From Aegilops tauschii subsp. strangulata (taxonomy: Eukaryota > Streptophyta > Magnoliopsida > Poales > Poaceae), in assembly GCF_002575655.3 (NCBI RefSeq), contig NC_053037.3, positions 571,742,880 to 571,806,879 on the forward strand: a stretch of DNA of 64,000 nucleotides, read 5' to 3'. Made by a program: the position numbers and the translations under genes. Under the pieces are notes generated by a model. That model did not search any database. It worked only from the letters and a program-made list of their open reading frames with translations, and had not been told where the DNA came from. The number at the start of each line of letters is the position of its first letter. The first letter of the stretch is position 1. Of the stretch, positions 1-12,261 are shown piece by piece.

Positions 1-1432
1 CATGAACATGACATGGCAATATGATGTGATTTGAGCTAATGCAACTAAAACGAGAAGGGTTTGAGCTTATTTGAACCAAAGATTCAAATACAAACTCAAG
101 TTATGGGTTCATATAAGTGCATTAACTTGTTTGACCTAAACAGCAAGGTTAAGTTTCCCAAACATGCATGAAACTAGTACATATGGATAGATTGGATTTT
201 TCTAATCATTTTTCATATATAACTTATTTCAATTTGAGCTACGGATTATTTTCTATGAATTTTAGAAGTTTTAAACATTTCCTGGAATTTCCTGAATTAG
301 TTTTAATCCAGAAAATGATTAATGACATCAGCATTGTGTCACTACTGCGTCAGCAAGTCCGCCGAGTTGACCAGGGTCAACTCTGACTGGTGGGACCCGC
401 GTGTCATTGCCCTGGGGACTAAACCACGGTCAAATCCAGCGCTGACTGGGGTTTGACCCTGTGGTGGGGCCGCTGTCAGTGTCTGTCAGTGTGCTAATTG
501 GGGGATTAGCCGCTAATGATAACGCCACGTCATCATCGCCGGACTTAGGCCGACGACGACCAGATCAGCGGCGGAAGTTCGCCGGAAACTCGCTACGGGG
601 CTCGGTTTTGCGCGTGGTTTGCGTCTACGGGTAGCTGAAGGTGCGCCGCATCCAACCGCGTAGGCCGTTGGTCGCGGGGTGGCCGGTAACGCCGTCGGCG
701 GGGAGCTTGCCAGCGGCCGGAGCCACGGGCTGAAGCGGGACGAGACTAGGGTGCACGGCGGGAGGCTTGAGTGGTGGCGTTGGGTTTCTTGGGAGGTCCT
801 GAGCAGGTTCCAGTGCTTGGACGCAAGCAGCGGCGGCTGTGGCCACGACGGTATCGAGGCCAGCGGCGAGGAGCTCACGGCTCGGGCAGGCTTTGGAGCT
901 CATGGGGACGGCGGTACAGGATGAAAACGACGGCATGGTTAGGGGGAAAGGAATCGGGGCCTCACAGCGCGATCGAAGGCGTCGTCGGAGAGCTTGGGGG
1001 CGCGCTGGTGGCGGCAAATCAGCGGGCGGCAGTCGGCGGCCGTGGACGGAGATGGGCGCGGGAGTCGTCTCCGGAGCTCTTTAGCTCGAATCCTTCGGCG
1101 AGGAGATTGATGTCGTTGCGGGCCCTTAGACACGAAGACGGGGCGAGAGGGGTGCGGTGGTCACATGGGCGGCACGGCGAGCTCGGGTGGCTCGCGGCCA
1201 TGGCGGGGAGAGGGCAAGAGGGAGAGCAGGGGGAAAGAGCGAGGTGTCGGCTAGATCGGGACGGCTCCGGGGTGTTCACCAACGCGTCCAGAGGCTCGGC
1301 GGCAGGCAGGAGGAGGCGTGGCGCCTCGCGCGCGCGTGCGCTCTCCCGCCTCTGCCTACTGGCAGAGGTTAGGGATGACTGGCACCAGACGAGGTGGGCT
1401 GGGCCAGCACAGGAGAGGCCCAGGTGAGTCCT

Positions 1433-1470
<38 letters not shown>

Positions 1471-1919
1471 AATTCTTTGTGTTTTTCTATTTATTCTGTT
1501 CTGTTTTGAATTAGTAAAAATACCAATTTATTTGTAAAATCCTGAAAATAATTGTGGGCACTTTTGAAAATATTTCCAACAGCCCTCAAATGCTTTCAAG
1601 ATTATTTGGACATTTAAAATATTTTATAGCATTTAAATGTCCAAGAACAAATACGGTAAGATTTAATTCAATAACCCAGAGTGTCCTAGAAAAGTGTGCA
1701 CCATTTTTGGCAGAGGTTCTGGACCAAAACAAAAATGATGAACATTTATGAAGGGCATTCAGGTTATTGAAAATATTTTTAGGTTGAACCTATTTGAATT
1801 CCATTTGATGCTAGGGTTTGAACATCCCCAATTCAAATTCATTTGAATATAAACATGATGACATGATGATCAAGCAAAGATAAACAAAGACAAACAAAGA
1901 CTAATCTAGGGCTGTGACA
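1..1919 (-). repeat. LARD-2 3' LTR (partial)
   Basis: This is the part of the 3' LTR inside the window, ending GGGCTGTGACA at 1919. It matches 34468-36284 along its whole length. It contains a GC-rich block (about 500-1420) and a (CT)n microsatellite at 1436-1466. Several long ORFs in the GC-rich block follow base composition and have no recognisable domain, so none is annotated as a gene. Confidence 0.88.
1436..1466. repeat. (CT)n microsatellite in LARD-2 3' LTR
   Basis: About 30 bp of CT dinucleotides. The same place in the 5' LTR copy (about 35828-35843) has a shorter tract, so this locus differs between the two LTRs of one element. Confidence 0.9.
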
Positions 1920-1933
1920 ACTCACCCCCACTA
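1920..1933 (-). other. Polypurine tract of LARD-2
   Basis: Read on the minus strand, AGTGGGGGTGAGT lies immediately before the 3' LTR start TGTCACAGCCC. This is the expected place for the plus-strand primer and fixes the element's minus orientation. Confidence 0.75.
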
Positions 1934-4900
1934 GAGAAGAATCTCGTCCCGAGATTCAAGCGTAGGGTAAGATGAAGGGGGAACGCAAACTAACACAATC
2001 TTCACGATCCAGATGTCTTTCTCGAGGATGTTGATTCATTGCATCACCTTGATCTCGACGTCTTGCTTGAGAACTACATCCAACATGACAACAAGAAGAA
2101 AGGGAGAATTTTAGAAGAATCGATCTTCTTGAGGTTCGAGCAACTTAGGATCATCTTAATGATCACAAGATCAACCACGGAATGAGACGTAGAACCATCT
2201 CTGGAGCTGAGAGGCAAAACATGCATCAGGAGGGATGGAAGAAACAATTTGACGAGGGTTTCAAAGTAGCGAGGATACAATTACCATGATCCCATAACGG
2301 GGCACATTGGGAGAGGTGACTCGTAAAATTATTCCCTTAAGTGGCAAAAAGAATTACTTTTGATACAGAGATCATTGGAACTCTCTATACCAGCCTAAGG
2401 AAATTCACAAATGATCGTTTGATGGAGTTCAAAAGAATGACATACTTAGACTAGAATGGATGATGTGGACTACCTTGTTGAAGACAACGCAATGGATGAT
2501 TTTGCTTATCATCGGAAATGGATGGGACCCATGGTAAGTCCACTTTTGAAGATGATACTGGACAGCAACTGCCGAGAAGGGCAGCCTATGGGGAATTGGC
2601 ACAATGGCGGTGCAAGCTGGGAACGAAATGCAACTGTTGGGAATGTTCCAACCATCATATCTGCCTGAGATTCAGATCCGATTGGTGATAGGATACTTCA
2701 GACTCAGCATGTCTGAAAAGAAAGTTTGCAACACAAATCGACGAGACAACGTTGCGAGATTCTCGGGAAATGAACTACGATAGTAAGCTCCAAAACATGA
2801 GCTGGTTCTGCTACACACATGTGAGCGCGCTGTCCCAGACAAGCATGACCACGTAGTAGTCTTACAACAAAACACTACCGAGTTCTGGTTGGGAACCATC
2901 AACGAGGATATCGAAGTCCTTGCATAAGGCATGCTCTTAAGAAGGAACTTCTTCTCCTTGAACAAGTCATTCAGTGGCTTGGTGTACTAGGAGATACATA
3001 TGGAATGGAGGTAGCGATCCTATCAAACCATAGCATACTTCGTACATGCATGACTAACTTGGATGATTTCAGCAGAAACAAAAACAATCTTTCTCGAACT
3101 CATGGCGGCAACTTGCACCAAATGCACGTGAATCAGAGAAAGTCACTTCTTTCATCCAACATATGCTTCATGAAAGGAACACAAAGGCATTGCTTACAAA
3201 GTTTCCAGCACTAGCTTTAATGTTCAACGCAAATCATGGAGATGATAATTATGTTGCCAATGGGCTCAATAACAATTCATCCACGTTTCCATATAAATGG
3301 AGTTCCACGATTAAGTGAACACGGTGATGGCATTGGTCAGACCAAAAGATGTAATTGTGTATGCTCGAGGGATCAACCACGAGTAAGACAACATTACAAA
3401 CATCGTTGGTTCTGATTTGACTTGACGATAGCCCATACCCCAAGTCAAAGTTTTGACAAGGCAATAGATCCAACAACTGATCACGAGGACCAATCGATGG
3501 AGATATCATCTTTGTTCAACACACACACACAAGGATAACCCTTTGGAATGAACTAAGTTAGACAAGCTTTTATCTTCCAACTCTCCAAGTTGTTATTTGG
3601 CTTGACCAACTAGCTCAGGGGTATCCCACAGAACCTTGGAGAATGGGTGGTTTGGAAGAAAACCAACATGATCACGAACTCAACATAGTGGTCAGGTGAC
3701 AACCTGGTAATACTTCCGAGAAGATATTCGGAACATCACGAACCAACGATGTGTCTCTAAGCTCGAGAACAATCTTTCTTTTCAGGGCAAGACGATATGA
3801 TCAAATAAGCAAGGGATTGAATAATCCTAACTCATTGATCAAAGAGTACACCAGAATGAGGACTAGGTAGCACAATCTATCCTAGAACCGTGATTCGATA
3901 TCCAACATGATAAGAAAGAGAGTATTGTCCATTAACTACCAAGAAACGGAGTTGCTAGGAGTATTGATTTCACACATCACGATTCACTTGTCGGCATTCC
4001 CGTTACAACAACACGGAACCGAGGAATGAACAATGATGGCAAGAAGTATCACTAAATAAAGAATTCATAAGAGGTGGTGCAATTCTCATGACATTCTTGA
4101 TATAAGAATGGTAATACTCCAAGGTCGAATAGAATCAAAAGCTGGATTGGCATTTTAATCTGCGGAATACAACTACTTTGACCCAATCCTGGATATGGAT
4201 GAGGTACTGGAGTTTGTTTCTCCTAGTCATTCCAGAATAGAATGGTTTGATGGACCCCAAGAATAATGGGCATCGATGAACGAATGCACACATACTCTTG
4301 ACTATCAATTGATAGACGAAGGTCAGACATCAACTAAAGAGAACAACTCAAAGGAACATATAATTTTCTGAGTTGTGGATGCATGGATTAGCATGTCGAA
4401 CAAGTTCAACATATTTCTTCCAGATAATCCATGCAGAGAGATAGGACTGGCAGAGTCACAATTATGAATGGAGAACTCCTCAAGAGTACTCTGATTGTGA
4501 TCTTTTGGTTCAAGGAACTTCTGCCTTAATGGTTCATGGTATTTGGAAGAAGGAAATACCACAGACCTCGAGGACTGTCGCACTAATATCCTAAAGGAAC
4601 TAGCAACACTATCAACATGAAGTAAGTAGGGTGAATCTCGGGTTCAAGAACACAGGAATAGAATGCCTACTAACTAAATGGCATCACGGGATGCTTTCGA
4701 GAATGATGGCCAGAATCATCACACTGGGAACACAAGACATGGCTATATTACTAGGTCATCCTCTATGACACCTAGGGTCATAATAATAGCTCGAACATAT
4801 ATGTCGAGGCAACAGAGTACCTCAACTCACCGATTAGTGTGGTGAAACTGGCCCAAGGAACATCGGTAACGAGAAGAGGGAATTTGCAAATGCTTCAGAT

Positions 4901-5291
4901 TAGTTAGAAACCTGGGAGGACTCGGACATCATAGCGACTGTAAATGCTCAAAAAGATTAGAGATATCCTGCAAAATAGTGGCATGACCACTCAACATCAC
5001 AATATCAAGGTTCCGAGATCAACTGTCAACACACGGAAGTAGTAGGAACAGAACTGAGGCTTGAGACCAACAATCCTAAGAGTCTACAGATTAGTAACAC
5101 GTGATCCTGATAGAAAGACGAGAAGCCTAGTTCTTAATCCCCATAGAAAAGAAGAGGCTGACTCAGATCAGAAGGGCATAAGGTATAAGGAGTAAATAGA
5201 GCCTTACGTTCCCTTCCCCAATCAATTCCCTTACATAACTAAAGCATTTCTAGACACAACTTCGACCAGTTTGGCTTGGTAATCCTACAGG

Positions 5292-5310
5292 CAGTCAGGC
5301 TCTGATACCA
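5292..5310 (-). other. Primer binding site of LARD-2 (initiator tRNA-Met type)
   Basis: On the minus strand TGGTATCAGAGCCTGACTG follows the 5' LTR end after a few bases. TGGTATCAGAGC is the standard plant complement to the 3' end of initiator tRNA-Met. Confidence 0.85.
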
Positions 5311-5314
5311 AAAC

Positions 5315-7570
5315 TGTCAGGACCCCGATCCTAAGTCACACCGATCTAGCATGTAACACATCATATCACTTTGCAGCCTCATGCACACTATTTCCACGGG
5401 TGCCACCTTACCTTGCCCGGGACCGTTTGCGCCTTTTGGCTCACGTATATGATAGTGTCGCTAGCATCCATATGACAAAGAACCCAGGCCAACATGACTA
5501 GTCGTGAACCCAAAGTGGCACTAACTTACGGGGACAGACATACATGACCCAACCTCGAACGTGTCGGTCATCAGCGTGTGAATCCGGGCTGTAGCAATTG
5601 GGCTAACAGGACTCCGGGAACCCGGGCTGTAGTAGGCTAGCAGGACTCCGGAAGTCATCGCGTGACATTTCCCCGAAGGGAGAGACACAAGAACGAACTG
5701 GGACGCATGCCGGCCAGTCTAGGTGTTCCGGAGCAGTAGTAACTGGGCTAGTAGGACTGCGGTAAACCGGGCTAGACTACCATGGCTCAGGGGAAGCACC
5801 AGACTAAATTTCCCCATAAGAGAGGCTACCAAGGATAGACAACTAGGTTGTCGGATCCCACACATACCAAGCATTTCAATCATACACACAATATGCTCGA
5901 TATGTGTAAATACAACATGTCATCACAACAAAACTCTACGACTCAAAGTATTTACTCATTAGGCTCCGAAGAGCCAGATATTAAAACATGGGTCTCATGA
6001 CCCAACATTCAGAGCATACAAGTCAAAGCACATGCGGAAGCTTAACATGTGTGAGTACAGACATCTAGAAATGAAAAAGGCTGAGAAGCCTGACTATCTA
6101 CCAGATCCTGCAGAGGGCACAAGATCGTAACTGAGGTAACAAGCTAAACGTCGAAGTCCACGCGGAACTACTAGCGAGACTGAAGTCTCTCTAAAAAACA
6201 TAAATTAAGCAAACATGAGTACAAATGTACCCAGCAAGACTTACATCATAACTAGCTACATATGCATTGGTATCAACAAAGGGGTTGTGGAGTTTGACTG
6301 CAGCAAGCCAGCTTTGACTCAGTGACTATCCTAAACTATGACTACAAGTAACTCTTTTGAGGTGGCGCACATGAGTCCACATATTCACCATATCAATACA
6401 CCACTATGGATGCGCCCCCGTCTCCCTACGAGAACGCCATCCATAGCACTCACGCTTATCTTGCACATTTTAGAGTATCCACATTCACTTGTCTATGAAC
6501 TGTACAGGCAACCCAGAAGTCTTTTACCGTGGACGCGGCTATTCAAATAGACGATGTTAACCTTGCAGGGGTTTACTTCTTCACACATGCTCTCGCCACT
6601 TACCACCATGTACACGTCGTGTATCTCGGCAACCTTCAAGCGAAAGCCTGGCGAGGGAGTCGGCCACGACCTGACTAACCACACAAGTCTCTAGTCCAGG
6701 TTTATCGCCTATTCGGGTTCCATCCGCAAGGAGATCCGGCCGGGGTGTCGCTCACGGCCCCAAACGATGAGAGTAGGGTTCCCGAGGCACCAAACGGGCA
6801 TCCCGGTACACCGTGCCTCGTGTCTCTACCGCATCATAGCCCACCCCTAGGGTCAGCGCTACGCACGGCCTCCAACACAATCCTACAAACACCGGAAACT
6901 AGTTGCTACTCCTGGACAGAGATCAAGGCGATTAATAAGTCGAGAGAGTCAATTAAGGATCCCAATGTGTGGTAGTAGCTGTTGATGGATCACAAATACA
7001 GAACTCAGTTCCTGAGGATGGTTTCAATGAGACAACCCACCATGTACTCCTACATGGCCTCTCACCGCTACCTTTACCAAATCGTGTTCACACACTTAGC
7101 TCACACATAGTAGGACATGTTCATCACCATTCCAATTCAGCCCCGACGAATCAGACCTGACTCAACTCTAAGCAGTAGCAGGCATGACAAACAAGCATGA
7201 ATGAGTAGGCACAATAGGGCTCAGACAACTCCTACTCATGCTAGTGGGTTTGATCTACTTACTGTGCAATGACAGGTCATGCAGAGGAAAGGGGTTCAAC
7301 TACCGCAACATGTAGCAGTTGAATCGTTGTTGTCCTAATGAAGTAAAAGAGAGAAGGAGCGAGAGAGTGGGATTGTATCGGAATGAACAAGGGGGTTTTG
7401 CTTTCCTAGCACTTCTGAAGATAGTAATAGCTCTTCATCGGTGTCATCGAACTCATCGCCGGATCAACGTCTACTGAGGGGGAACAACTACCTGCAACAG
7501 AGAAGAAACACAATGAATGCAATGCAACAATATGATGCATGAACATGACATGGCAATATGATGTGATTTG
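5315..7570 (-). repeat. LARD-2 5' LTR, left part (before E2 insertion)
   Basis: It begins TGTCAGGACCCC at 5315 and stops at 7570, where E2 starts. The last five bases, ATTTG (7566-7570), recur at 34468-34472 as the target site duplication. It aligns with LTR C (38441 onward). Nothing coding is seen. Confidence 0.87.
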
Positions 7571-7589
7571 TGAGGGAGTCCTGGATTAG
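7571..7589 (+). repeat. E2 5' LTR, first 19 bp
   Basis: This starts TGAGGGAGTCCTGG and is cut at 7589 by the solo LTR insertion. The LTR resumes at 11784 after the duplicated ATTAG. Confidence 0.9.
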
Positions 7590-8114
7590 TGTCACGACCG
7601 GATTTTTGGGATAATTATTTCCCAGAAAAACGGCCTTTGTGCTCACCAGCCCCAGGATTACTGTTAGCTGATGAGGCACCAACTTGATACAAGAATCCCA
7701 AGCGAGGTACAAAAATATGTAGTACAAGACCATTGAGGCCTAGGAGTACAACACTTGGTTTTCTGATGGTAGAGGGCGGAAGCGGTTGGAATACATCGGC
7801 GTCTATGGGGCTCCATTACCCAAAAGAACAGCTGACCATGATAACTCCTATCTTCGCGAGGCTGCAAGAGTCAACACATAGGTTCCGAGGTTGCCACCGC
7901 GAGGCTTATCTCCCAGCAAGGAATCTGGCCAAGACAATAGCCAGGGACAAGCCAGTGAGTACGTTTGAATGTACTCGCAATCATTAAGAACACGGGTATA
8001 ATATAATAAGGGACAATCATGCTCCGAAGGAAATTTTGATCCCAACGTCTGTCACGAAATATATGAAAAACCATGATGCACACATGTGGTTAAAATAATC
8101 CAAAGTAAAATACT

Positions 8115-8226
8115 TGGGTGCCAAACGAGGGTCTGAATGACTCCTCGAGAGGAAACTGCAAGAATAGTAATACCTGTGCCAAACAAGTGTCTGAATGAGT
8201 CCTCGAGAGGAAACTGCAGAATAATA
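8115..8226. repeat. Two-copy tandem repeat in solo LTR
   Basis: Two copies of a unit of roughly 60 bp containing TCTGAATGA(C/G)TCCTCGAGAGG lie side by side, followed by one copy of the CAGTCGGGCGTCTGAGCG unit that is amplified in E3. Confidence 0.7.
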
Positions 8227-8414
8227 ATGCCACAGTCGGGCGTCTGAGCGACACCACATAAATGGCTTACAAGAGAATAATCACAGTGGATATCCAGGAG
8301 GTAGAACCATCCCAGGGATACCCAAAAAAAATACATAATATAAATGGTTAGTCCATAATAATAAAGATCATAATCCATATGTGCCACAATCATAAACAAT
8401 ATTTAGTTCAGTCG

Positions 8415-8645
8415 TTTCTCCATCCGAAAACCGATATTTTGGTCTAGTCAAGCCGTATCTCCATCCGAATACCGTCAGCGAGTCCTAGCTAAATCGTTCT
8501 CCATCCGGATACCGTTACTGAGTTCTAGTTAAATCGTTCTCCATCCGAATACCGTTAGCGAGTCCTAGCTAAATCGTTCTCCATCCGGATACCGTTACTG
8601 AGTTCTAGTTAAATTGTTCTCCATCCGAATACCGTTACTAGACTC
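8415..8645. repeat. 40-bp minisatellite with 80-bp dimer order
   Basis: CCATCCG recurs at 8461, 8501, 8541, 8581 and 8621, exactly every 40 bases, with a more diverged unit at 8421. Units alternate between CCATCCGAATACCGT and CCATCCGGATACCGT types with matching changes downstream, so the repeat is really an 80-bp dimer. It is absent from the E3 LTRs. Confidence 0.9.
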
Positions 8646-10344
8646 AACTCAGACTGTGGTCTTTACTCAAGAACATGACTGTCCAACAGGATATATCCTC
8701 TGCATAGGGGGTACTATTTTCCCACGAGTAACGGATTTATTTAGTCCATCGGGACTAATTCCGCCTATGGTCTTTTAATTGAAAACACGCCTGACCTGCA
8801 CACACCAGCTTAACTCACCGGTGTGTGGAATCACCCACGACACCTGCCAAGCAAAACTCTAAGTGGGGAGGCTACAACCTCGACGTAGCATGGGATCACA
8901 AAATTTATAACGCGCGCACACTAGGGGAGCAACCCCCCTCGGCTCCAACTGGAAACACCCATGCCCCCGGACCAGGTGGCATGCCTACCGGTGGCCTCCG
9001 GTATCTTCCACCATGGCCTCTCTGTACGGTGTGTGCTTTGGTAAGGGGTTGACAACTTACTGAACCATACCCTGTCTGTGACAGGGACAAGTGGTGGTAC
9101 CAACAAATAGGGAAGCTACTGATCAAGACTCGACCTATGACCGACTCAGGTGGTCCAAGCATACTCCAACAATATTACCATTTATGAAATAAATCACCAC
9201 TCCTCAAGCCTCACCATGCCATATCGGACATACCCGTCTCGACGAGGGACTAGGGACAAGCTCGTGTCTACCCAAGACCACGACTTTCCCGGCTTCCTTC
9301 CGGTATGCATGAGGAGCTCACGAGGATGATGCAAATCACTAATGTATCCATTGCTGACCACAAAATATCTCCAAAGTGTACTCATGTACAAGACCTCATC
9401 GTTACATGGGAATAACTCATACTCCAAGCCAAAAGGTGTTGTAATCGTGTCAGAACACCACCACAAAGTATTATGCCAGAGTTCAGAAATGCTTGCCTTC
9501 AAGAGTATGCAAAGGATGCACTTTTTAAAAGCTCTCCCCTTTTCTCCAAAAATCCTATTTTGCAAAATATCCAAATAACAAATATTACAAACACAGTACC
9601 AAAAGTTGTCTCAAATATTTTTAAACAAAATCTTAAAATAAACTAGATGGAATTTGAGAGAGGTAGGAAAAAGAATCAACTCATTTGGAGTTTTATTTTA
9701 AAAGTTATAGCTGGTCAAAGTCTGGTCAAAACTCTGTTTTATTCAAATCAGAAAAAGGAAAACGCTTCGAGGGGAATACGTCTTCGCAGAAGAGGAAACG
9801 TACACGGTGTTTTGCGCCATCACTTAACCAGAGAGGGCGGACGTGCGGGTCACTGACAGTGGGTCCATAGGGCCCACTGGTCAGGTTTGACCGTTCTTTC
9901 CTCCTTCTCCTCTCTTCTACCCGACGGGAGCGGGGCTCCGGCGATCGCCGTTGGCGAACGGCTGCGCCTCACGGGCATCCAAGAGCGGGGATGGAAAGGC
10001 CAGACCAAGGCGGTCCTCTGGGTGGTCGCTGGGCCGTTGGAGGTGGGAGGAGTCGCCGGCGGCGAGCTCCGCGGCGGAGGGGGCTACGGTGGCGAAGTGA
10101 TCTTTGGGCTCCGGTGATCTCCGATCGAGCTTGGGTAGTTGGGCAGCTCCGCATGGACCAGAGGAAACTACTGGTGGCGTTGGTTGGGCGAAAGGGCGGC
10201 TGGTTGCGACGAATCGCACCGGAGCTTGGCGGCGGCCGAACTGGCCGGAGTTGAGGAAGATGGCCACTACGGGTCGATCTACTGCGTGGGAAGCTCTACG
10301 GGGGAAGTCTGATGTTGCCTGAAGTCTTGAACGAGCTCGGGGAC

Positions 10345-10356
10345 CCTTTATATAGG
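10345..10356 (-). promoter_or_regulatory. Predicted LTR promoter TATA box (solo LTR)
   Basis: On the minus strand CCTATATAAAGG is followed by the GC-rich segment at about 9890-10340, which would be the leader. The E3 LTR has a TATA-like box at the corresponding place. Confidence 0.55.
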
Positions 10357-11783
10357 CGCTCGAGGTTGGACCGCGGCGGCAGAAGATAAGGTCGCCGGCG
10401 ACAGCCGTTTCTGTAGCTGCAGGGCGTCGTGGCGGCGACGAGCGCGTTCCGACAAGCGTGAGGATAAGCACGAGCTATTCACAGGGGCAGCTGGCGCGCT
10501 GGGGTGGTTTGGGCGGTGCCGAACATGGCAGAGGCCGCTGCCGACGCCGGCGTGCCGCCAAGGGCGCTGCCAGCGGCGCTCCAGGGCGCCAGCGATGCCG
10601 TGGAGCAGGGAGCGGCTAGTGTGCGGTTCAGCGATGCAGTTGGGGCCAGGGACGGGTCGCGTCGAGTGCGGCAGTGCGGCGTGTCGGCTCAGTGCGCGCG
10701 CGTGCAAAACGTGCGCTCTGGGCGCGCCCAGAGCACGCACGGCACCTGCTCGACGAAATGCCAGTGTGGTCTAGAGCGCGAGGGTGGAGCTGGCACTGCA
10801 CAGGATGGAGGTAGGGGTAGCAAAGCACTCAGTGGACATGGTTGCTGGGTCATTGGAGCAAGTTCACAGTGCAAAACAGAAAACATGCCTCAAGCTGACT
10901 GTGTACACCAAGTGTTCGACAGAATGCCAAGTGCGCTTAGGCAACTCTTGGAGTGGCCAAAATCTCCAGATCAAGGTCTCTTTAGATGCAGGGGATGGTG
11001 GTAAGATCACTTGGGCAAAACCTGAAACTTGTTAGTGCAAGCTTTGCAAAACTCCAGTTTTGGATAGAAAGGAAAAGGGTTTAAAGCATGCACTTCAAAA
11101 CCTCCAATGAGCCCAATCTCCTGGACTTAAGAGTTTGGTAGGGAGGGCTACAAGTAGGAAAAAGCTCAGGGTTACTAGAGCAAAGAAAAATAAGGTTGCA
11201 GTACAAATCACCAAATTGGGCCAGAATGCAAAAGAGGTTGATCCTCTCAAATTTTTCAAAGAACATCACTGGGTTATTGCTTGAAGATGAATTGTATGCA
11301 TCCACTGACATCTCCAAACACTTGGAAGAATTTTTAAAGAAATATTTAAATGGGTTGTAGTGTAAAAGTGCCCACTGGACCAGATTGGAAAAGTTGGTGT
11401 AGAGCTCAAAATCCCCAATGGCCAAAAGGCATTTTCTGCATAAAAGTGATGTGGAAACATCACAGGTCATCCCCAAAATTTGGTGGAAATTTTGAATGCA
11501 TTTGTCAAAAGGTTGTAGTGCAAAACAGGCTCCAAATGCAAAAGAAATCATTTTAAAGTAATAAAGCTCTGGGAAAATAAATCTTGCAAATTTAAAACCA
11601 CTGATAAAGAATTTGTTTTATCATAGAGAGTATTTAAGTTCAACAATACCTTTTGAAAGTTTTCCACTAGAAGTAAAATTCACAATGACAGAAGGGTAAT
11701 ACTTGACAAATGGAAAAGTTTTATTTCCAGGCAAAACTTTTAATAAACAAAACAGGGTCAAAATTTTTGGGTGTTACAATTAG

Positions 11784-12235
11784 GGGGTCCTCGGACAGCC
11801 GGACTATATACTTTGGCCGGACTGTTGGACTATGAAGATACAAGATTGAAGACTTCGTCCCGTGTCCGGGTGGGACTCTCCTTTGCGTGGAAGGCAAGCA
11901 TGGCAATTCGGATATGTAGATCTCCTGCCTTGTAACCGACTCTGTGTAACCCTAGCCCCCTCCGGTGTCTATATAAATCGGAGGGTTAGGTCCGTAGGAC
12001 AACAACAATCATAATCATAGGCTAGCTTCTAGGGTTTAGCCTCTATGATCTCGTGGTAGATCAACTCTTGTAATACTCATATCATCAAGATCAATCAAGC
12101 AGGAAGTAGGGTATTACCTCCATCGAGAGGGCCCGAACCTGGGTAAACATTGTGTCCCCCGCCTCCTGTTACCATCCACCTTATACGCATAGTTCGGGAC
12201 CCCCTACCCGAGATCCGCCGGTTTTGACACCGACA
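11784..12235 (+). repeat. E2 5' LTR, main part
   Basis: It continues the LTR after the solo LTR insertion and ends TTTTGACACCGACA at 12235. With the first 19 bp the LTR is 471 bp. The 3' LTR is 442 bp because about 28 bp just after the GGATTAG segment (11784-11811 here) is missing there. A TATA box CTATATAAAT lies at 11969-11978. Confidence 0.9.
11969..11978 (+). promoter_or_regulatory. TATA box of E2 5' LTR
   Basis: CTATATAAAT lies inside the LTR, and the 3' LTR has the same box at about 34202-34210. It is the likely core promoter for sense transcription of gag. Confidence 0.65.
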
Positions 12236-12261
12236 TTGGTGCTTTCATTGAGAGTTCCACT

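Larger units (their letters stand above)
1920..5314 (-). other. LARD-2 internal domain, noncoding
   Basis: This 3395-bp core lies between the LTRs. Both strands show only short ORFs below about 100 codons, with no gag, protease, RT or integrase motif. A second, diverged copy of its last two thirds is at 36285-38440, and the two align without preserving any reading frame. That pattern fits a structural RNA domain conserved without coding, as reported for LARDs. Mobilisation would need proteins from another element. Confidence 0.8.
7590..11778 (-). mobile_element. Solo LTR (4189 bp) related to the E3 LTR
   Basis: It starts TGTCACGACCGG, ends GGGTGTTACA, and is flanked by a perfect duplication ATTAG (7585-7589 and 11779-11783). 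The length is within a base of the E3 LTR (4188 bp), and landmarks match in order: a TCGGGCGTCTGAGCG block, the ATGGGATCA segment near 8890, the TATA box, and a GGGTGTTACA-type end. No internal region or second LTR is present, so this is a solo LTR left by LTR-LTR recombination. The minus strand is inferred from E3. It belongs to a different subfamily, because its minisatellites differ. Confidence 0.85.

Noticed and set aside
771..1427. Long ORFs in the GC-rich part of the LARD-2 3' LTR (and the counterpart at 35239-35913)
   Set aside because: Rich in Gly/Arg, open in several frames at once, no domain, and the two LTR copies differ by indels that change the frame. They reflect base composition.
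9887..11004. GC-rich ORFs on both strands of the solo LTR
   Set aside because: They overlap one another on opposite strands, lack domains, and the related E3 LTR does not preserve them.
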